Under the pieces are notes generated by a model. The model saw nothing but the letters and a program-made list of their open reading frames with translations, was not told the origin of the DNA and did not search any database. Below, in pieces: positions 45,837 to 54,794 of a stretch of DNA of 64,000 bases (position 1 is the first letter of the stretch; every line of letters starts with the position of its first letter). Location: positions 706,120 through 770,119 of the forward strand of contig NZ_FOCE01000001.1 in the NCBI RefSeq assembly GCF_900110025.1, given 5' to 3'. The DNA comes from Gemmobacter aquatilis. Lineage in GTDB: Bacteria > Pseudomonadota > Alphaproteobacteria > Rhodobacterales > Rhodobacteraceae. The translations under genes were made by a program, and so were the position numbers.

Positions 45837-48680
45837 TCAGACAAAGATCAACTGATCCATCACCTGCGCGCCGGTCATGCCATCCAGCACCAGAACAAAC
45901 TCTCCCCCCCCTGCGGGCACATGCAGTTCGGTCCCGCTGGCGGTATCGACGGTGGTGATCTGGCCTTTCATGGCCAGCGCGAATTGCAGCTTGTCGATGC
46001 CGTCCTCGAAATCGGTGATGCGGTCCATGCCGCCCGTCTCGGCAGATGTGACAAAGACAAAGCTGTCCACGCCCGTGCCACCCGAAAGCACATCATTGCC
46101 AAACCCGCCCGAGATGACATCGTTGCCCTGCCCGCCAAACACCGTGTCGGCCCCTGCGCCGGCGGTGATCGTGTCGTTGCCAATCCCGCCATCGAACCAG
46201 TCGGTGTTCACATTGCCGGTCAGCAGGTCATTCCCGCCCAGGCCATAGAAGGTTGCGGCCGCCCCTTTGGTTTCCAGCTTGTCGTTGAAGTTCGACCCCA
46301 GCACGGTTTCGATGTTCACCAGCAGATCGCCCTGTGCATCCCCACCCGAACCGTTGCCGATCCAGCCTGCATAATCCGGGCCTGCCACATTGGCGGTGTT
46401 CAGCACCACGGTCACACCGCTGGCCGAGGCGATGTAATTGGCGGTATCTGATCCGGCGCCCCCATCCAGCGTATCCGCCCCGGCCAGCCCCGACAGCACG
46501 TCATTGCCCGCCCCGCCGCGCAGGCTGTTGCCGCTGGCATTGCCCGTCAGACTGTCATGCGACTGGCCGCCGATGACATGGGTAAAGTTGTAGATCGTAT
46601 CGCCCTGCGCATCCCCGCCCGACGCTGTCAGCGTCGTCAGATTCACCGTCACCGCGCCCACCGACCCGGCATAGCTCAGCGTATTGGCCCCCGACCAGCC
46701 GTTCATCAGGTCGGCGCCGATGCCGCCCTCGATCGTATCATCGCCCGCATCGCCTGCGATGATGTCATTGCCGCCACCGCCGCGGATGCTGTCATGGCCA
46801 TCCAGCCCGTACAGCGTGTCATTGGCCGAATTGCCCAGAATGGTGTTGTTCAGCGCGTTGCCGTTCGCCCGGATGCCGCCCACGCCGGTAAAGGTCAGGT
46901 TCTCGACATTCGCCGCCAGCGTATAGACGTTCAGAGAGACATTGACGGTATCATTGCCCTGCCCGACCCCCTCGATCACCTGATCGCCGATGTTGTCCAC
47001 GAAATAGGAGTCGTCGCCGGTGCCGCCGGTCATCTTGTCGGCGCCAATGCCGCCCGACAGGATGTCGTTGCCCGCATCGCCGTTCAGCGTGTCATTGCCC
47101 GCATCGCCATAAAGCGCGTCATTGTCATCGCCGCCGCCCAGCCAGTCGTTGGCATCGCCACCGCGCACCGTATCGGCCCCGGCGCCCCCCACGGCCGTAT
47201 CGCCATCGGCATCGCCGTTCAGGAAATCATTGCCGTCGCCGCCCGACAGATAGTCGATGCCCGCCCCACCATAGACCTGATCATTGCCTGTGCCACCATT
47301 GGCGATGTCATTGCCGTTCTCGCCGCGCAGGGTGTCATGGCCATCGCCGCCCTGCATCACGTCATACCCCTCGCCGCCCAGCAGGCTGTCATTGCCGCCG
47401 CGCCCGTCCAGCGTGTCATTGCCCGACCAACCGTAGATCGTGTTCACATTGTTCGACCCGGTGATCCGGTTGGCAAACTGGTTGCCCTCGCCCGAGGACA
47501 CGATGTTGTCGTTCAGCAGGTCGAGATTCTCGAAATGGATGCCCAGAGAATAATGGCTGGCCAGCGACTGCACGGTATCTTCGCCCGCATCCGCATACTC
47601 ATAGATCAGCGAATAGTTGGAATCGACGAGGAACGTGTCGTCGCCCGCGCCACCATAGACCGAATCCGGCCCGAACCCGTGCAGCGTGTCATTGCCATCC
47701 TCGCCATACAGCTTGTCTGCGCCATCGCCGCCCGACAGCAGGTCGTCGCCCGTGCCGCCCTTCACCGTGTCGTTGCCCTTGCCGCCATAAAGCGAGTCGT
47801 TGCCCGTCTCGCCGCGCAGCTCGTCCTCGCGGTAAGAGCCGGTCATCGCATTGTTCAGGCTGTTGCCGATCAGCAGGCTGCCACCCGAAGGCGTCTCGTA
47901 ATCGCCGACCACGGTGGTGGAGCCGAAGAAATAGGACGACACCTGCAAATTCTCGATATTGGCGCCCAGCGTGTAATCCTGCGCCAGCAGCACCACCACG
48001 GTATCATTGCCCGCATTTGCCGCCTCGGTGACGGTGACAGTATGTTCCTGCGGGCCGACATTCACATAGGTGTCGTTCCCGGCGCCGCCTTCCAGATGGA
48101 AGGTCGAATTGCCCCAGAACCCGCTCGGATTGGCCTCCAGCCGGTCATTGCCCTCGCCGCCATAGGCCCAGCTTTCGACATCCGCAGAAAAGGTGCCCAG
48201 GGTGATATGGTCGTCGCCGATGCCGCCATAGGTCTTGCCGTCGGTGTCAAACTCGATCTTGTCATTGCCGCTGTCACCATAGACGGTGGCCGAGGCGACA
48301 TTATCAATCACCCTGATGTAGTCGTCATTGTCGCCGCCATAGATCAGCGCGGTTTCGCCCCAGAAAGAGATCTGGTCATTGCCCGAACCGCCATAGATCG
48401 TGGCATTGCCGGTATCGTCGAACACACCGAAATCGCCCGCGCTGATCGTGTCATTGCCGCTGCCCGCGTCGATCGTGTCGTTCCCATCGGACGAATCGAT
48501 GCTGTCATTGCCCGCGCCGGTGCTGATGTTTTCGCTGCCGCTGCCACCCTCGATGACATCGGTGCCGCCTTTGGTGGTGATGACGGCATCCACGTTGAAC
48601 GATTTGATCCAGTAGTCGGCATCGTCGGGCGCGGTGAAGGTGGGTTTGAATTCGCTGAGTTCGATCTGAACGATGGGCAT
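45837..48680 (-). CDS. RTX-type calcium-binding secreted protein
   Basis: A 947-residue acidic protein made almost wholly of glycine- and aspartate-rich nonapeptides of GGxGxDxLx type (for example GGTGDDLLSGGDGADKLYGE). These bind calcium in parallel beta-rolls and indicate type I secretion. Repeat blocks are interrupted by non-repeat strands such as ANIENLQVSSYFFGS that recur every 100-150 residues. No enzymatic domain is visible, and there is no Sec signal. The C-terminus DRITDFEDGIDKLQF then VMDQLIFV is a typical ABC-secretion tail. No T1SS transporter, membrane-fusion or TolC gene lies near. I chose the ATG at 48680; the frame is open to 48869. A surface or matrix protein is likely. Confidence 0.9.
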   Translation of the reverse strand: MPIVQIELSEFKPTFTAPDDADYWIKSFNVDAVITTKGGTDVIEGGSGSENISTGAGNDSIDSSDGNDTIDAGSGNDTISAGDFGVFDDTGNATIYGGSGNDQISFWGETALIYGGDNDDYIRVIDNVASATVYGDSGNDKIEFDTDGKTYGGIGDDHITLGTFSADVESWAYGGEGNDRLEANPSGFWGNSTFHLEGGAGNDTYVNVGPQEHTVTVTEAANAGNDTVVVLLAQDYTLGANIENLQVSSYFFGSTTVVGDYETPSGGSLLIGNSLNNAMTGSYREDELRGETGNDSLYGGKGNDTVKGGTGDDLLSGGDGADKLYGEDGNDTLHGFGPDSVYGGAGDDTFLVDSNYSLIYEYADAGEDTVQSLASHYSLGIHFENLDLLNDNIVSSGEGNQFANRITGSNNVNTIYGWSGNDTLDGRGGNDSLLGGEGYDVMQGGDGHDTLRGENGNDIANGGTGNDQVYGGAGIDYLSGGDGNDFLNGDADGDTAVGGAGADTVRGGDANDWLGGGDDNDALYGDAGNDTLNGDAGNDILSGGIGADKMTGGTGDDSYFVDNIGDQVIEGVGQGNDTVNVSLNVYTLAANVENLTFTGVGGIRANGNALNNTILGNSANDTLYGLDGHDSIRGGGGNDIIAGDAGDDTIEGGIGADLMNGWSGANTLSYAGSVGAVTVNLTTLTASGGDAQGDTIYNFTHVIGGQSHDSLTGNASGNSLRGGAGNDVLSGLAGADTLDGGAGSDTANYIASASGVTVVLNTANVAGPDYAGWIGNGSGGDAQGDLLVNIETVLGSNFNDKLETKGAAATFYGLGGNDLLTGNVNTDWFDGGIGNDTITAGAGADTVFGGQGNDVISGGFGNDVLSGGTGVDSFVFVTSAETGGMDRITDFEDGIDKLQFALAMKGQITTVDTASGTELHVPAGGGEFVLVLDGMTGAQVMDQLIFV

Positions 48681-48742
48681 CTCATGTCTCCTGAAATCCG
48701 GGCGCTGCGCCCGTTGCTCTGGAAACCGTTCTGCGCCCCGAA

Positions 48743-48826
48743 TGTTGCTGAACCGCGCCGCGCAGACGTAACGAATGTTTCTGAACTGTTTCTGACTACG
48801 CCGCGCATTTCTGGAAAGATCGTTAC
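48743..48826. promoter_or_regulatory. Tandem motif array upstream of the RTX gene
   Basis: TGTTTCTGA occurs at 48776-48784 and 48787-48795, 11 bases apart, and TGTTGCTGA at 48743-48751, 33 bases before. A degenerate fourth copy lies near 48807. The central pair is enclosed by GTAACGA (48768-48774) and TCGTTAC (48820-48826), a perfect inverted repeat. The array lies 60-150 bases upstream of the RTX start and upstream of the divergent Sel1-like gene. Confidence 0.5.
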
Positions 48827-48924
48827 AGGATCTACGACCCCAGGCCCCGCCCGGCGCACCAATGTCCAATTGCCCCGCAAGCCGAACGCGCTACCATCAT
48901 CTCATCCTGCGCGGAGATGCGACC

Positions 48925-49467
48925 ATGATCCAATTACGCCCCCTGCTGGCCTGCCTCGCCCTGCTGCCCCTGCCCGCGCTGGCCGAAACCGAGGCGCAGG
49001 GCACGCTGAACCCCGACGAGATGAGCCTGAACCGCAATCTGGACGAGGCGCTGAAGGGCAATACCTCGATGACCACCTGCGCCTCGGGTTATCTGATGAC
49101 GAAATCCGGCCAGCACGATATGGCGCGCCAGCTGTTTCAGGAATGTGTCGCCGATGGCTATACCGGCGCGATGACCTGGATGTCGTATCTGGATGACAAC
49201 GGATTTGGTGCCCCGATGGACCCGGACGGCGCCGCGAATTATGACCGGATGGCCGCCGAGGCGGGCGATCCGGTGGGCATGTTCAATTACGGGCTCGATC
49301 AGATTCGCGGCCGCGGCACCGTGCAGGACGAAGCCGCCGGGCGCGCGCTGGTCGATCAGGCGGCGGCGCTGGGGTTCAAGGATGCGCAGCGCCTGCAAGC
49401 CTCGGGCTATGATCTGGAGGAGGTGACGCCCGACGCCGACAACTGGAAATACGCGCCGCTGTTCTGA
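48925..49467 (+). CDS. Periplasmic protein with Sel1-like repeats
   Basis: A 180-residue protein with a signal peptide (MIQLRPLLACLALLPLPALA). Two or three Sel1-like helical repeats follow (ARQLFQECVADGYTGAMTWM, DGAANYDRMAAEAGDPVGMF and EAAGRALVDQAAALGFKDAQ). Two cysteines (TTCASG, FQECVA) may be linked. Sel1 repeats mediate protein-protein contacts, so an adaptor role is possible. Its last 61 bases overlap the 3' end of the convergent ABC ATPase gene, so the two may interfere at the RNA level. Confidence 0.8.
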   Translation: MIQLRPLLACLALLPLPALAETEAQGTLNPDEMSLNRNLDEALKGNTSMTTCASGYLMTKSGQHDMARQLFQECVADGYTGAMTWMSYLDDNGFGAPMDPDGAANYDRMAAEAGDPVGMFNYGLDQIRGRGTVQDEAAGRALVDQAAALGFKDAQRLQASGYDLEEVTPDADNWKYAPLF

Positions 49468-50069
49468 CGCGCCTCGATCACCGTCGCCGGTGTGCCGCCG
49501 ATCCGCAGGATCCGGTCGGCCAGCCGCTCCGCCTCTGCTGCGGCATGGGTCACCAGCACCGTGGCCACCCCGCTTTGCGCGCGCAGGCGTTCAAACAGCG
49601 CCATCATCTCTTCGGCCAAAGCGGGGTCGAGCGAAACAAAGGGTTCGTCCATCAGCAGCACATCGGGCCGCGCCGCAAAGGCCCGCGCCAGCGCTAGCCG
49701 CCGTTGCTGGCCCAGCGACAGCGTGCCGGGCCAAGCCTGCGCCCTGTCACCCAGTTCCACCGCCTCCAGCGCCGCCTGCGCCTCGGCCTCGCTGCAATTC
49801 GCCGCCAGCACGATGTTGCGCAAGGCCGACCGCCAGGGCATCAGCACGGGTTCCTGAAACACCATCGCCACCCGCCCCGGCACTACAAGCGTGCCCTTCC
49901 AGCGCCGGTGCAACCCTGCCAGTATCCGCAGCAGCGTGGTCTTGCCCACGCCCGACGGGCCGGTGATCGCCACCGTCTCGCCCGGCGCCACATCCAGCGC
50001 CATGGGGCCAAGCAATGGCATCACCCCATGGCTTGCCGTGTCCAGCCGCAGGGACAGCGCGGGCGCCAT
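49407..50069 (-). CDS. NitT/TauT-type ABC transporter ATPase
   Basis: A 220-residue ATPase. Walker A GPSGVGKTT, signature LSLGQQRRLALARAF and Walker B VLLMDEPFVSLD are present, the last typical of the nitrate/sulfonate/taurine class. The start is the ATG at 50069, which overlaps the binding-protein stop. No permease gene is adjacent; a matching SsuC/TauC-type permease lies at 63141-63923, at the other edge of the xoxF island. The frame was open upstream, but that part lies in the binding-protein gene. Confidence 0.92.
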   Translation of the reverse strand: MAPALSLRLDTASHGVMPLLGPMALDVAPGETVAITGPSGVGKTTLLRILAGLHRRWKGTLVVPGRVAMVFQEPVLMPWRSALRNIVLAANCSEAEAQAALEAVELGDRAQAWPGTLSLGQQRRLALARAFAARPDVLLMDEPFVSLDPALAEEMMALFERLRAQSGVATVLVTHAAAEAERLADRILRIGGTPATVIEARQNSGAYFQLSASGVTSSRS

Positions 50070-51043
50070 CAGCTTCCCGGCTGCACGAACACGCCTTCGG
50101 GCAGGCTGGTCATCTTGCCGACCAACTCTTCGCCGCCAAGGCTCGCCATGATCTCCAGCATCTTCTGCGCCGCCGCCTCGTCCACCGGACCGGGGGCCGG
50201 GATACCGGCGCGGAAACCCGCCTTCAGTGCCGCAAACTGCGCATCGGATTTGGCGTTCATCTGCGGACGCAGCGCCTCCCATGCCGCATCATCTGTGGCG
50301 AGGATTTCCTTCGCCCCCCGGCTGGCCGCCGCCAGACCCGCCACCAGCTCCGGCTTGTCGCGCAGCAGTTCGCCCCGCACCACATAGCCCAGCAGCGGCG
50401 TATTGGCATCCAGCCCCAGCGCCTCGCCCGCCTGCGCCACGGTCACCAGCGGGCGCATCCCCGCCGCCTCCATCTTGGCGCCGAAATGCCAGAAATTCAC
50501 CGCCGCATCCAGATCGCCCGACAGCGCGGTTTCAAAGATCAGCGGCGGCGCGCCAAACACCTGTTCGGTTTCCGCCGCCAGATCCATGCCGTATTCCTGC
50601 TGCGCATAGGCGCGCAGGATCAGCCAGCTTTTGTCCACAGGCCCGCCCGCGATACCGATCTGACCGCCCTTCAGATCGGCCAGCGTCTGCGCCGTGCTGT
50701 CCTTGCCCACATGCAGCGCCCCCACAGCACGGCTGTAGGGGATGAACACGAAATCATCGCCCGCCGCCCGCTGCCGCGCCACCCAAAGCCAGTCCGACAC
50801 GATCACGTCAGCCTCGCCCGCCTGAAACGCCACCTGTGCGGCAGGCCCTGCCGCGACATCCTGCACCTGCATGGTAAAGCCGTTGGCCTTGTCCAGCCCA
50901 TGGCTGGCAATCGTCGTCAACTCCCAGTTGACGGTGCCGCTGACCTGCGTGGCGATGCGCAACACCGCGTCTTCCGCAAGGCTGGCGGTGGTGGAAACCA
51001 GCACGGCCAGCGCCGCGCCCAGAATATGGCGTTTGTGGAACAT
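50069..51043 (-). CDS. NitT/TauT-type ABC transporter binding protein
   Basis: A 324-residue periplasmic protein with a Sec signal (MFHKRHILGAALAVLVSTTA then SLA). The opening AVLRIATQVSGTVNWELTTI and VAFQAGEADVIVSDWLWVAR are typical of SsuA/TauA-like proteins. KGGQIGIAGGPVDKSWLILR is the second conserved segment. The ligand cannot be predicted; the neighbouring xoxF genes make a cofactor, metal chelate or methylated compound possible. The ATG at 51043 follows GGGAGGAGAGATC. It is divergent from the cytochrome c gene, across 193 bases that hold two CGACCAAAG motifs. Confidence 0.9.
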   Translation of the reverse strand: MFHKRHILGAALAVLVSTTASLAEDAVLRIATQVSGTVNWELTTIASHGLDKANGFTMQVQDVAAGPAAQVAFQAGEADVIVSDWLWVARQRAAGDDFVFIPYSRAVGALHVGKDSTAQTLADLKGGQIGIAGGPVDKSWLILRAYAQQEYGMDLAAETEQVFGAPPLIFETALSGDLDAAVNFWHFGAKMEAAGMRPLVTVAQAGEALGLDANTPLLGYVVRGELLRDKPELVAGLAAASRGAKEILATDDAAWEALRPQMNAKSDAQFAALKAGFRAGIPAPGPVDEAAAQKMLEIMASLGGEELVGKMTSLPEGVFVQPGS

Positions 51044-51100
51044 GATCTCTCCTCCCAGAGAATTTTCCCCATCATAGCGCGCCACAGCGCCCCGCAAATT

Positions 51101-51142
51101 CGACCAAAGACCCCTATCCCGCCGCCCCGCCTACGACCAAAG
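51101..51142 (+). promoter_or_regulatory. CGACCAAAG motif pair upstream of cytochrome c and binding-protein genes
   Basis: CGACCAAAG occurs at 51101-51109 and 51134-51142, 33 bases (three helical turns) apart. Related TACGACCA motifs stand before xoxF and before pedF. The pair lies between divergent genes and could serve both. Confidence 0.5.
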
Positions 51143-51236
51143 CACGAGGCACGGCTTGACCTGCATCAACGCGCAACCCGTCCCCCCGGCGCAACCCTCG
51201 CCCGGAACGCGCAACCCCCAACGACTGGAGACGGGA

Positions 51237-51644
51237 ATGACCCTCCGACACCTGTTCACCACCCTCTGCCTTGCCACCGCCCTGTCCGGCGGCGCGGCCA
51301 TGGCCGAGGATGATTTCGCCGCTTTCGACACCATCAAGGTCGAGGCCGGGGCGAAACTGTTCGACGCCACCTGCCGCCGCTGCCACGCCACCGATGCCAC
51401 CCATGAAAGCTATGGGCCGAAACTGGAAGGCGTGATCGGCCGCCCGGCGGGCTCGATCGAGGGCTACCCCTATTCCGACGCGCTGAAAGCCGCGTCCTTC
51501 GTCTGGACGGAACCGGCGCTGAAGGCCTGGATGGCCGACAATCAGGGCTTCGTGCCCGGCACCAAAATGCGCCATGTCGGCATCACCGACCCGGTGGTCG
51601 AGGAATTCATCCTCGCCTATCTCCGCTCGGTCCAGCACCAGTAA
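51237..51644 (+). CDS. Class I c-type cytochrome
   Basis: A 135-residue exported cytochrome with a Sec signal (TTLCLATALSGGAAMA). The single heme site is CRRCH (46-50) and the axial methionine is Met111 in GTKMRHVGI. PVVEEFILAYLRS is the C-terminal helix. It resembles small cytochrome c2-type carriers and stands just upstream of xoxF, where it may serve as electron acceptor or relay to the oxidase. I chose the ATG at 51237 after CTGGAGACGGGA. A GC hairpin follows at 51657-51698. Confidence 0.92.
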   Translation: MTLRHLFTTLCLATALSGGAAMAEDDFAAFDTIKVEAGAKLFDATCRRCHATDATHESYGPKLEGVIGRPAGSIEGYPYSDALKAASFVWTEPALKAWMADNQGFVPGTKMRHVGITDPVVEEFILAYLRSVQHQ

Positions 51645-51656
51645 GCCAGACAGCCA

Positions 51657-51698
51657 CCGTCGGCGCAGGGGGCAGGAGGGTGCGCCCTGCACCGACGG
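51657..51698 (+). terminator. GC hairpin after the cytochrome c gene
   Basis: CCGTCGG-C-GCAGGG pairs with CCCTGC-A-CCGACGG with one internal mismatch. It begins 12 bases after the stop and separates the cytochrome gene from xoxF. It lacks a T run. Confidence 0.5.
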
Positions 51699-51794
51699 CC
51701 AAGGCCCGTCAGACGGGTATCCCCCCTTTTCCGCAGGCTGATCCCGTGCCCGCCCGGCGCGCTGCCCGCGCATGGCCCGGCACCGGCCCCTCTC

Positions 51795-51828
51795 TACGAC
51801 CATGGTCCCCCCGCTTTACGACCATTGT
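51795..51828 (+). promoter_or_regulatory. TACGACCAT motif pair in the xoxF promoter region
   Basis: TACGACCATGGT (51795-51806) and TACGACCATTGT (51817-51828) match at 11 of 12 bases and are 22 bases apart, two helical turns. They lie 108-141 bases before the xoxF ATG. Together with the sites at 51101 and 58258 they suggest a shared activator. Confidence 0.55.
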
Positions 51829-51935
51829 GCAATTTCACGCACCCGTGAGCGGCCCGATGATACGGCAGGACCAAGCTACCCGCCGGAGGGGGCGTGCCGC
51901 CGAGGTCTTCAGGGGTCATCCAAGGGAGGAAACAG

Positions 51936-53702
51936 ATGAACCGCTTTATCGTGGCCGTCACCGCCGCATTCATTGCCGCATCACCGGCAATGGCAGGTGT
52001 CACGGAAGAGGATCTGGCGAATGACGCCACCAGCACGGGCGACGTGCTGACCAACGGCATGGGCCGCGACCTGCAGCGCTTCAGCCCGCTTGCCACCCTG
52101 AACAAGGACAACGTGAAAAACCTCGTCCCCGCCTGGGCCTTCTCGTTCGGCGGTGAAAAGCAGCGCGGGCAGGAAACCCAGCCGCTGATCCATGACGGCA
52201 TGATGTATGTCACCGCCTCCTACTCGCGGATGTATGCCATCGACCTGAAAACCGGCAAGGAAGTCTGGCAATACGACGCCCGCCTGCCCGAAGGCATCCT
52301 GCCCTGCTGCGACGTGATCAACCGCGGCGGCGCGATCTATGGCGACAACATCTATTTCGGCACGCTGGATGCCCGCATCGTCGCGCTGGATCTGAAAACC
52401 GGCGATGTGAAATGGAACAAGAAGATCGCCGATTACAAGGAAGGCTACAGCTACACCGCCGCCCCGCTGATCGTGAACGGCCTTGTCATCACCGGCAACT
52501 CGGGCGGTGAATTCGGCATCGTCGGCGAGGTGCAGGCCCGCAACGCCGAAACCGGCGAAATGGTCTGGACGCGCCCGGTGATCGAAGGCCACATGGGCAC
52601 GCTGAACGGCAAGGAATCCACCATGACCGGGACGCTGAACGCGACCTGGCCGGGCGACATGTGGAAAACCGGCGGCGGCGCGACCTGGCTGGGCGGCAGC
52701 TATGACATCGACACCAACACGCTGGTGTTCGGCGCGGGCAACCCGGCACCGTGGAACAGCCACCTGCGCAACGCGGGCACCCCGACCGAAGGCAATGTGG
52801 GCGACAACCTCTATGCCGCCTCGCGTCTGGGCATCGACCCGGCGACCGGCGAAATCAAGTGGCACTTCCAGACCACCCCGCGCGAAGGCTGGGACTTTGA
52901 CGGTGTGAACGAAGTGGTCGCCTTCACCGACAAGGACGGCAAGAAGAAATTCGCCACCGCCGACCGCAACGGCTTCTTCTACGTCCTGAACCGCGAGGAT
53001 GGCAGCTTCGTGGATGCCTGGCCCTTCGTGAAAGACATCACCTGGGCCTCGGGCATCGACGACAACGGCCGCCCGATCTACATCGAAGAAGGCCGCCCCG
53101 GCGATCCGTCCAAGGCCGCCGATGGCGCCAAGGGCGAAATGGTGTTCTCGTCGCCGTCCTTCCTGGGTGGCAAGAACTGGATGCCGATGGCGTTCAGCCA
53201 GAACACCGGGCTGTTCTACGTGCCGTCGAACGAATGGGGCATGGACATCTGGAACGAGCCGGTGACCTACAAGAAGGGCGCCGCCTATCTCGGCTCCGGC
53301 TTCACCATCAAGCCGAACTACGAAGACCATATCGGTTCGCTCAAGGCCATCGACCCGGTCACCGGCGAATGGAAATGGGAGTTCAAGAACGAAGCCCCGC
53401 TCTGGGGTGGCGTGATGACCACGGCGGGCGGTCTGGTGTTCTTCGGCACGCCCGAAGGTGACTTCATCGCGCTGGACGACACGACGGGCGAGCAGCTCTG
53501 GTCGTTCCAGACCGGCTCGGGCATCGTCGGCCAGCCGGTCACCTGGGAAGCCGATGGCGAGCAATATGTCTCGATCGTATCGGGCTGGGGCGGCGCGGTT
53601 CCGCTCTGGGGCGGCGAAGTAGCCAAGAAGGTGAACTACCTCAATCAGGGCGGCACCGTCTGGACGTTCAAACTGCCAAAACAGCTTGCCATGGCGAACT
53701 GA
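51936..53702 (+). CDS. xoxF: Lanthanide-dependent methanol dehydrogenase XoxF
   Basis: A 588-residue PQQ quinoprotein of the periplasm. After the signal peptide (ending SPAMA), the vicinal disulfide Cys124-Cys125 (LPCCDV) and several propeller tryptophan motifs are present. Asp320 in WDFDGVNE is the catalytic Asp, and Asp322 two residues on is the extra aspartate that marks lanthanide-binding XoxF; the calcium enzyme MxaF has Ala there. It oxidises methanol (some act on other alcohols or formaldehyde). A strong AAGGGAGGAAACAG site precedes the ATG. No mxaF or mxaI is in the window. A perfect terminator follows. Confidence 0.97.
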   Translation: MNRFIVAVTAAFIAASPAMAGVTEEDLANDATSTGDVLTNGMGRDLQRFSPLATLNKDNVKNLVPAWAFSFGGEKQRGQETQPLIHDGMMYVTASYSRMYAIDLKTGKEVWQYDARLPEGILPCCDVINRGGAIYGDNIYFGTLDARIVALDLKTGDVKWNKKIADYKEGYSYTAAPLIVNGLVITGNSGGEFGIVGEVQARNAETGEMVWTRPVIEGHMGTLNGKESTMTGTLNATWPGDMWKTGGGATWLGGSYDIDTNTLVFGAGNPAPWNSHLRNAGTPTEGNVGDNLYAASRLGIDPATGEIKWHFQTTPREGWDFDGVNEVVAFTDKDGKKKFATADRNGFFYVLNREDGSFVDAWPFVKDITWASGIDDNGRPIYIEEGRPGDPSKAADGAKGEMVFSSPSFLGGKNWMPMAFSQNTGLFYVPSNEWGMDIWNEPVTYKKGAAYLGSGFTIKPNYEDHIGSLKAIDPVTGEWKWEFKNEAPLWGGVMTTAGGLVFFGTPEGDFIALDDTTGEQLWSFQTGSGIVGQPVTWEADGEQYVSIVSGWGGAVPLWGGEVAKKVNYLNQGGTVWTFKLPKQLAMAN

Positions 53703-53731
53703 CCCCCTCCGGTCAGCAAAGCCTGCAAGGC

Positions 53732-53759
53732 GCGCCATCCGCAAGGGTGGCGCGTTTTG
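53732..53759 (+). terminator. Rho-independent terminator of xoxF
   Basis: CGCGCCATCC and GGGTGGCGCG form a ten-base stem with one G-T pair, capped by GCAA, and followed by TTTTG. It starts 30 bases after the stop codon, so xoxF is probably a single-gene transcript. Confidence 0.92.
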
Positions 53760-53876
53760 CATGGGCGCGCCCAAGGCAGCGCCATCCCGATCCGGCGCGC
53801 ACCTCCCGTTGCCCCTTCACCCTGGCCCAAATACTCATGCGCCGCTGGCCACCCCCAAACCCCGGCAGATCACCTG

Positions 53877-53916
53877 CCCCCCCTCTCCCCTCGGGGGAGA
53901 GGGCAGGGTGAGGGGG
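53877..53916. repeat. CCCTCTCCC-type intergenic repeat, copy 1
   Basis: The palindromic CCCCTCTCCCC...GGGGGAGAGGG core with the tail CAGGGTGAGGGGG occupies the 303-base gap after xoxF. A nearly identical element lies at 59992-60030. No gene is visible in the gap apart from this repeat and the xoxF terminator. Such hairpin elements are common between genes in GC-rich proteobacteria and are mobile or structural in nature. Confidence 0.65.
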
Positions 53917-54005
53917 AGGGCAGGGTGTGAGGGGAGGCCCGGCAAAGCCTGCACAAGCCAAAACGGGCCGCACGCCGCGACCCGCACCCGCCCTCTCTCT
54001 GAACG

Positions 54006-54794
54006 TCAGCCCTTGCGCCCCTGCATTCCGCGCGCCGGGTCATAGCCCCACAGCGCCGCGCCTGCAAAACCTGCCAGCGCCAGCGCCACCCAGCCCAAGG
54101 CGGGCAGGTTCATCTGGCCATACAGCGCAAAGCGGATCAGCTCCACCGCGTGGGTAAAGGGGTTCAGCGCGCACAGATCGCGCAGCAGCGGGCTCGATTC
54201 CGCCATTTTCCACAGCGGGTAAAGCGCGGAGGACAGAAAGAACATCGGGAAGATCACGAAGTTCATCACGCCCGCAAAATTCTCCAGTTGGCGGATCACC
54301 GAGGACAGCATCAACCCCAGCGCCCCCAGCATAAGCCCCCCCAGCGCCAGCGCCGGGATCACCGCCAGATAGCCCTGCCACGGCATCACGATGCCCCACA
54401 GCGCCGCAATCGCCAGAAACGCCGCGCATTGCAGAATCGACACCAGCGTTCCCGCCAGCAGCTTGGCGAACAGCAACCACCAGCGCGGCAAGGGCGCCGT
54501 CAGCAGCAGCCGCATCGAGCCCATTTCCCGGTCATAGACCAGCGACAGCGCGCTTTGCATCCCATTGAACAGCAGGATCATGCCGCACAGGCCAGGGACG
54601 ATATAGGTCTCGTAGGTGATATAGGTCTGATAGGGCGGGGTGATCGAAAGCCCCAGCGCGGCGCGAAAGCCGGCGGCAAAGACGAACAGCCAGACCAGCG
54701 GGCGCACCAGCGCCGCGACCAGCCGCCCGCGCTGGCCGACAAAGCGCAGTGCCTCGCGGTGCAGGATGGCGCGCAAGGCGATGAGCCAGCTCAT
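54006..54794 (-). CDS. ABC-2-type permease of the PQQ-associated ABC system
   Basis: A 262-residue integral membrane protein of the ABC-2 family with six hydrophobic segments. It has LVYDREMGSMRLLLTAPLPR followed by the C-terminal ABC-2 region (NPFTHAVELIRFALYGQ). It is the partner of the downstream ATPase and part of the set of quinoprotein-alcohol-catabolism transporters that accompany PQQ-dependent dehydrogenases in Pseudomonas (ped genes) and methylotrophs. What it moves is unknown. The start ATG at 54794 overlaps the ATPase stop. Confidence 0.9.
   Translation of the reverse strand: MSWLIALRAILHREALRFVGQRGRLVAALVRPLVWLFVFAAGFRAALGLSITPPYQTYITYETYIVPGLCGMILLFNGMQSALSLVYDREMGSMRLLLTAPLPRWWLLFAKLLAGTLVSILQCAAFLAIAALWGIVMPWQGYLAVIPALALGGLMLGALGLMLSSVIRQLENFAGVMNFVIFPMFFLSSALYPLWKMAESSPLLRDLCALNPFTHAVELIRFALYGQMNLPALGWVALALAGFAGAALWGYDPARGMQGRKG

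Noticed and set aside
45837..48680. Dense short periodic repeats that could suggest a CRISPR array or minisatellite
   Set aside because: The repeats are in frame codons for glycine- and aspartate-rich RTX nonapeptides, vary at third positions, and lie in one open frame.
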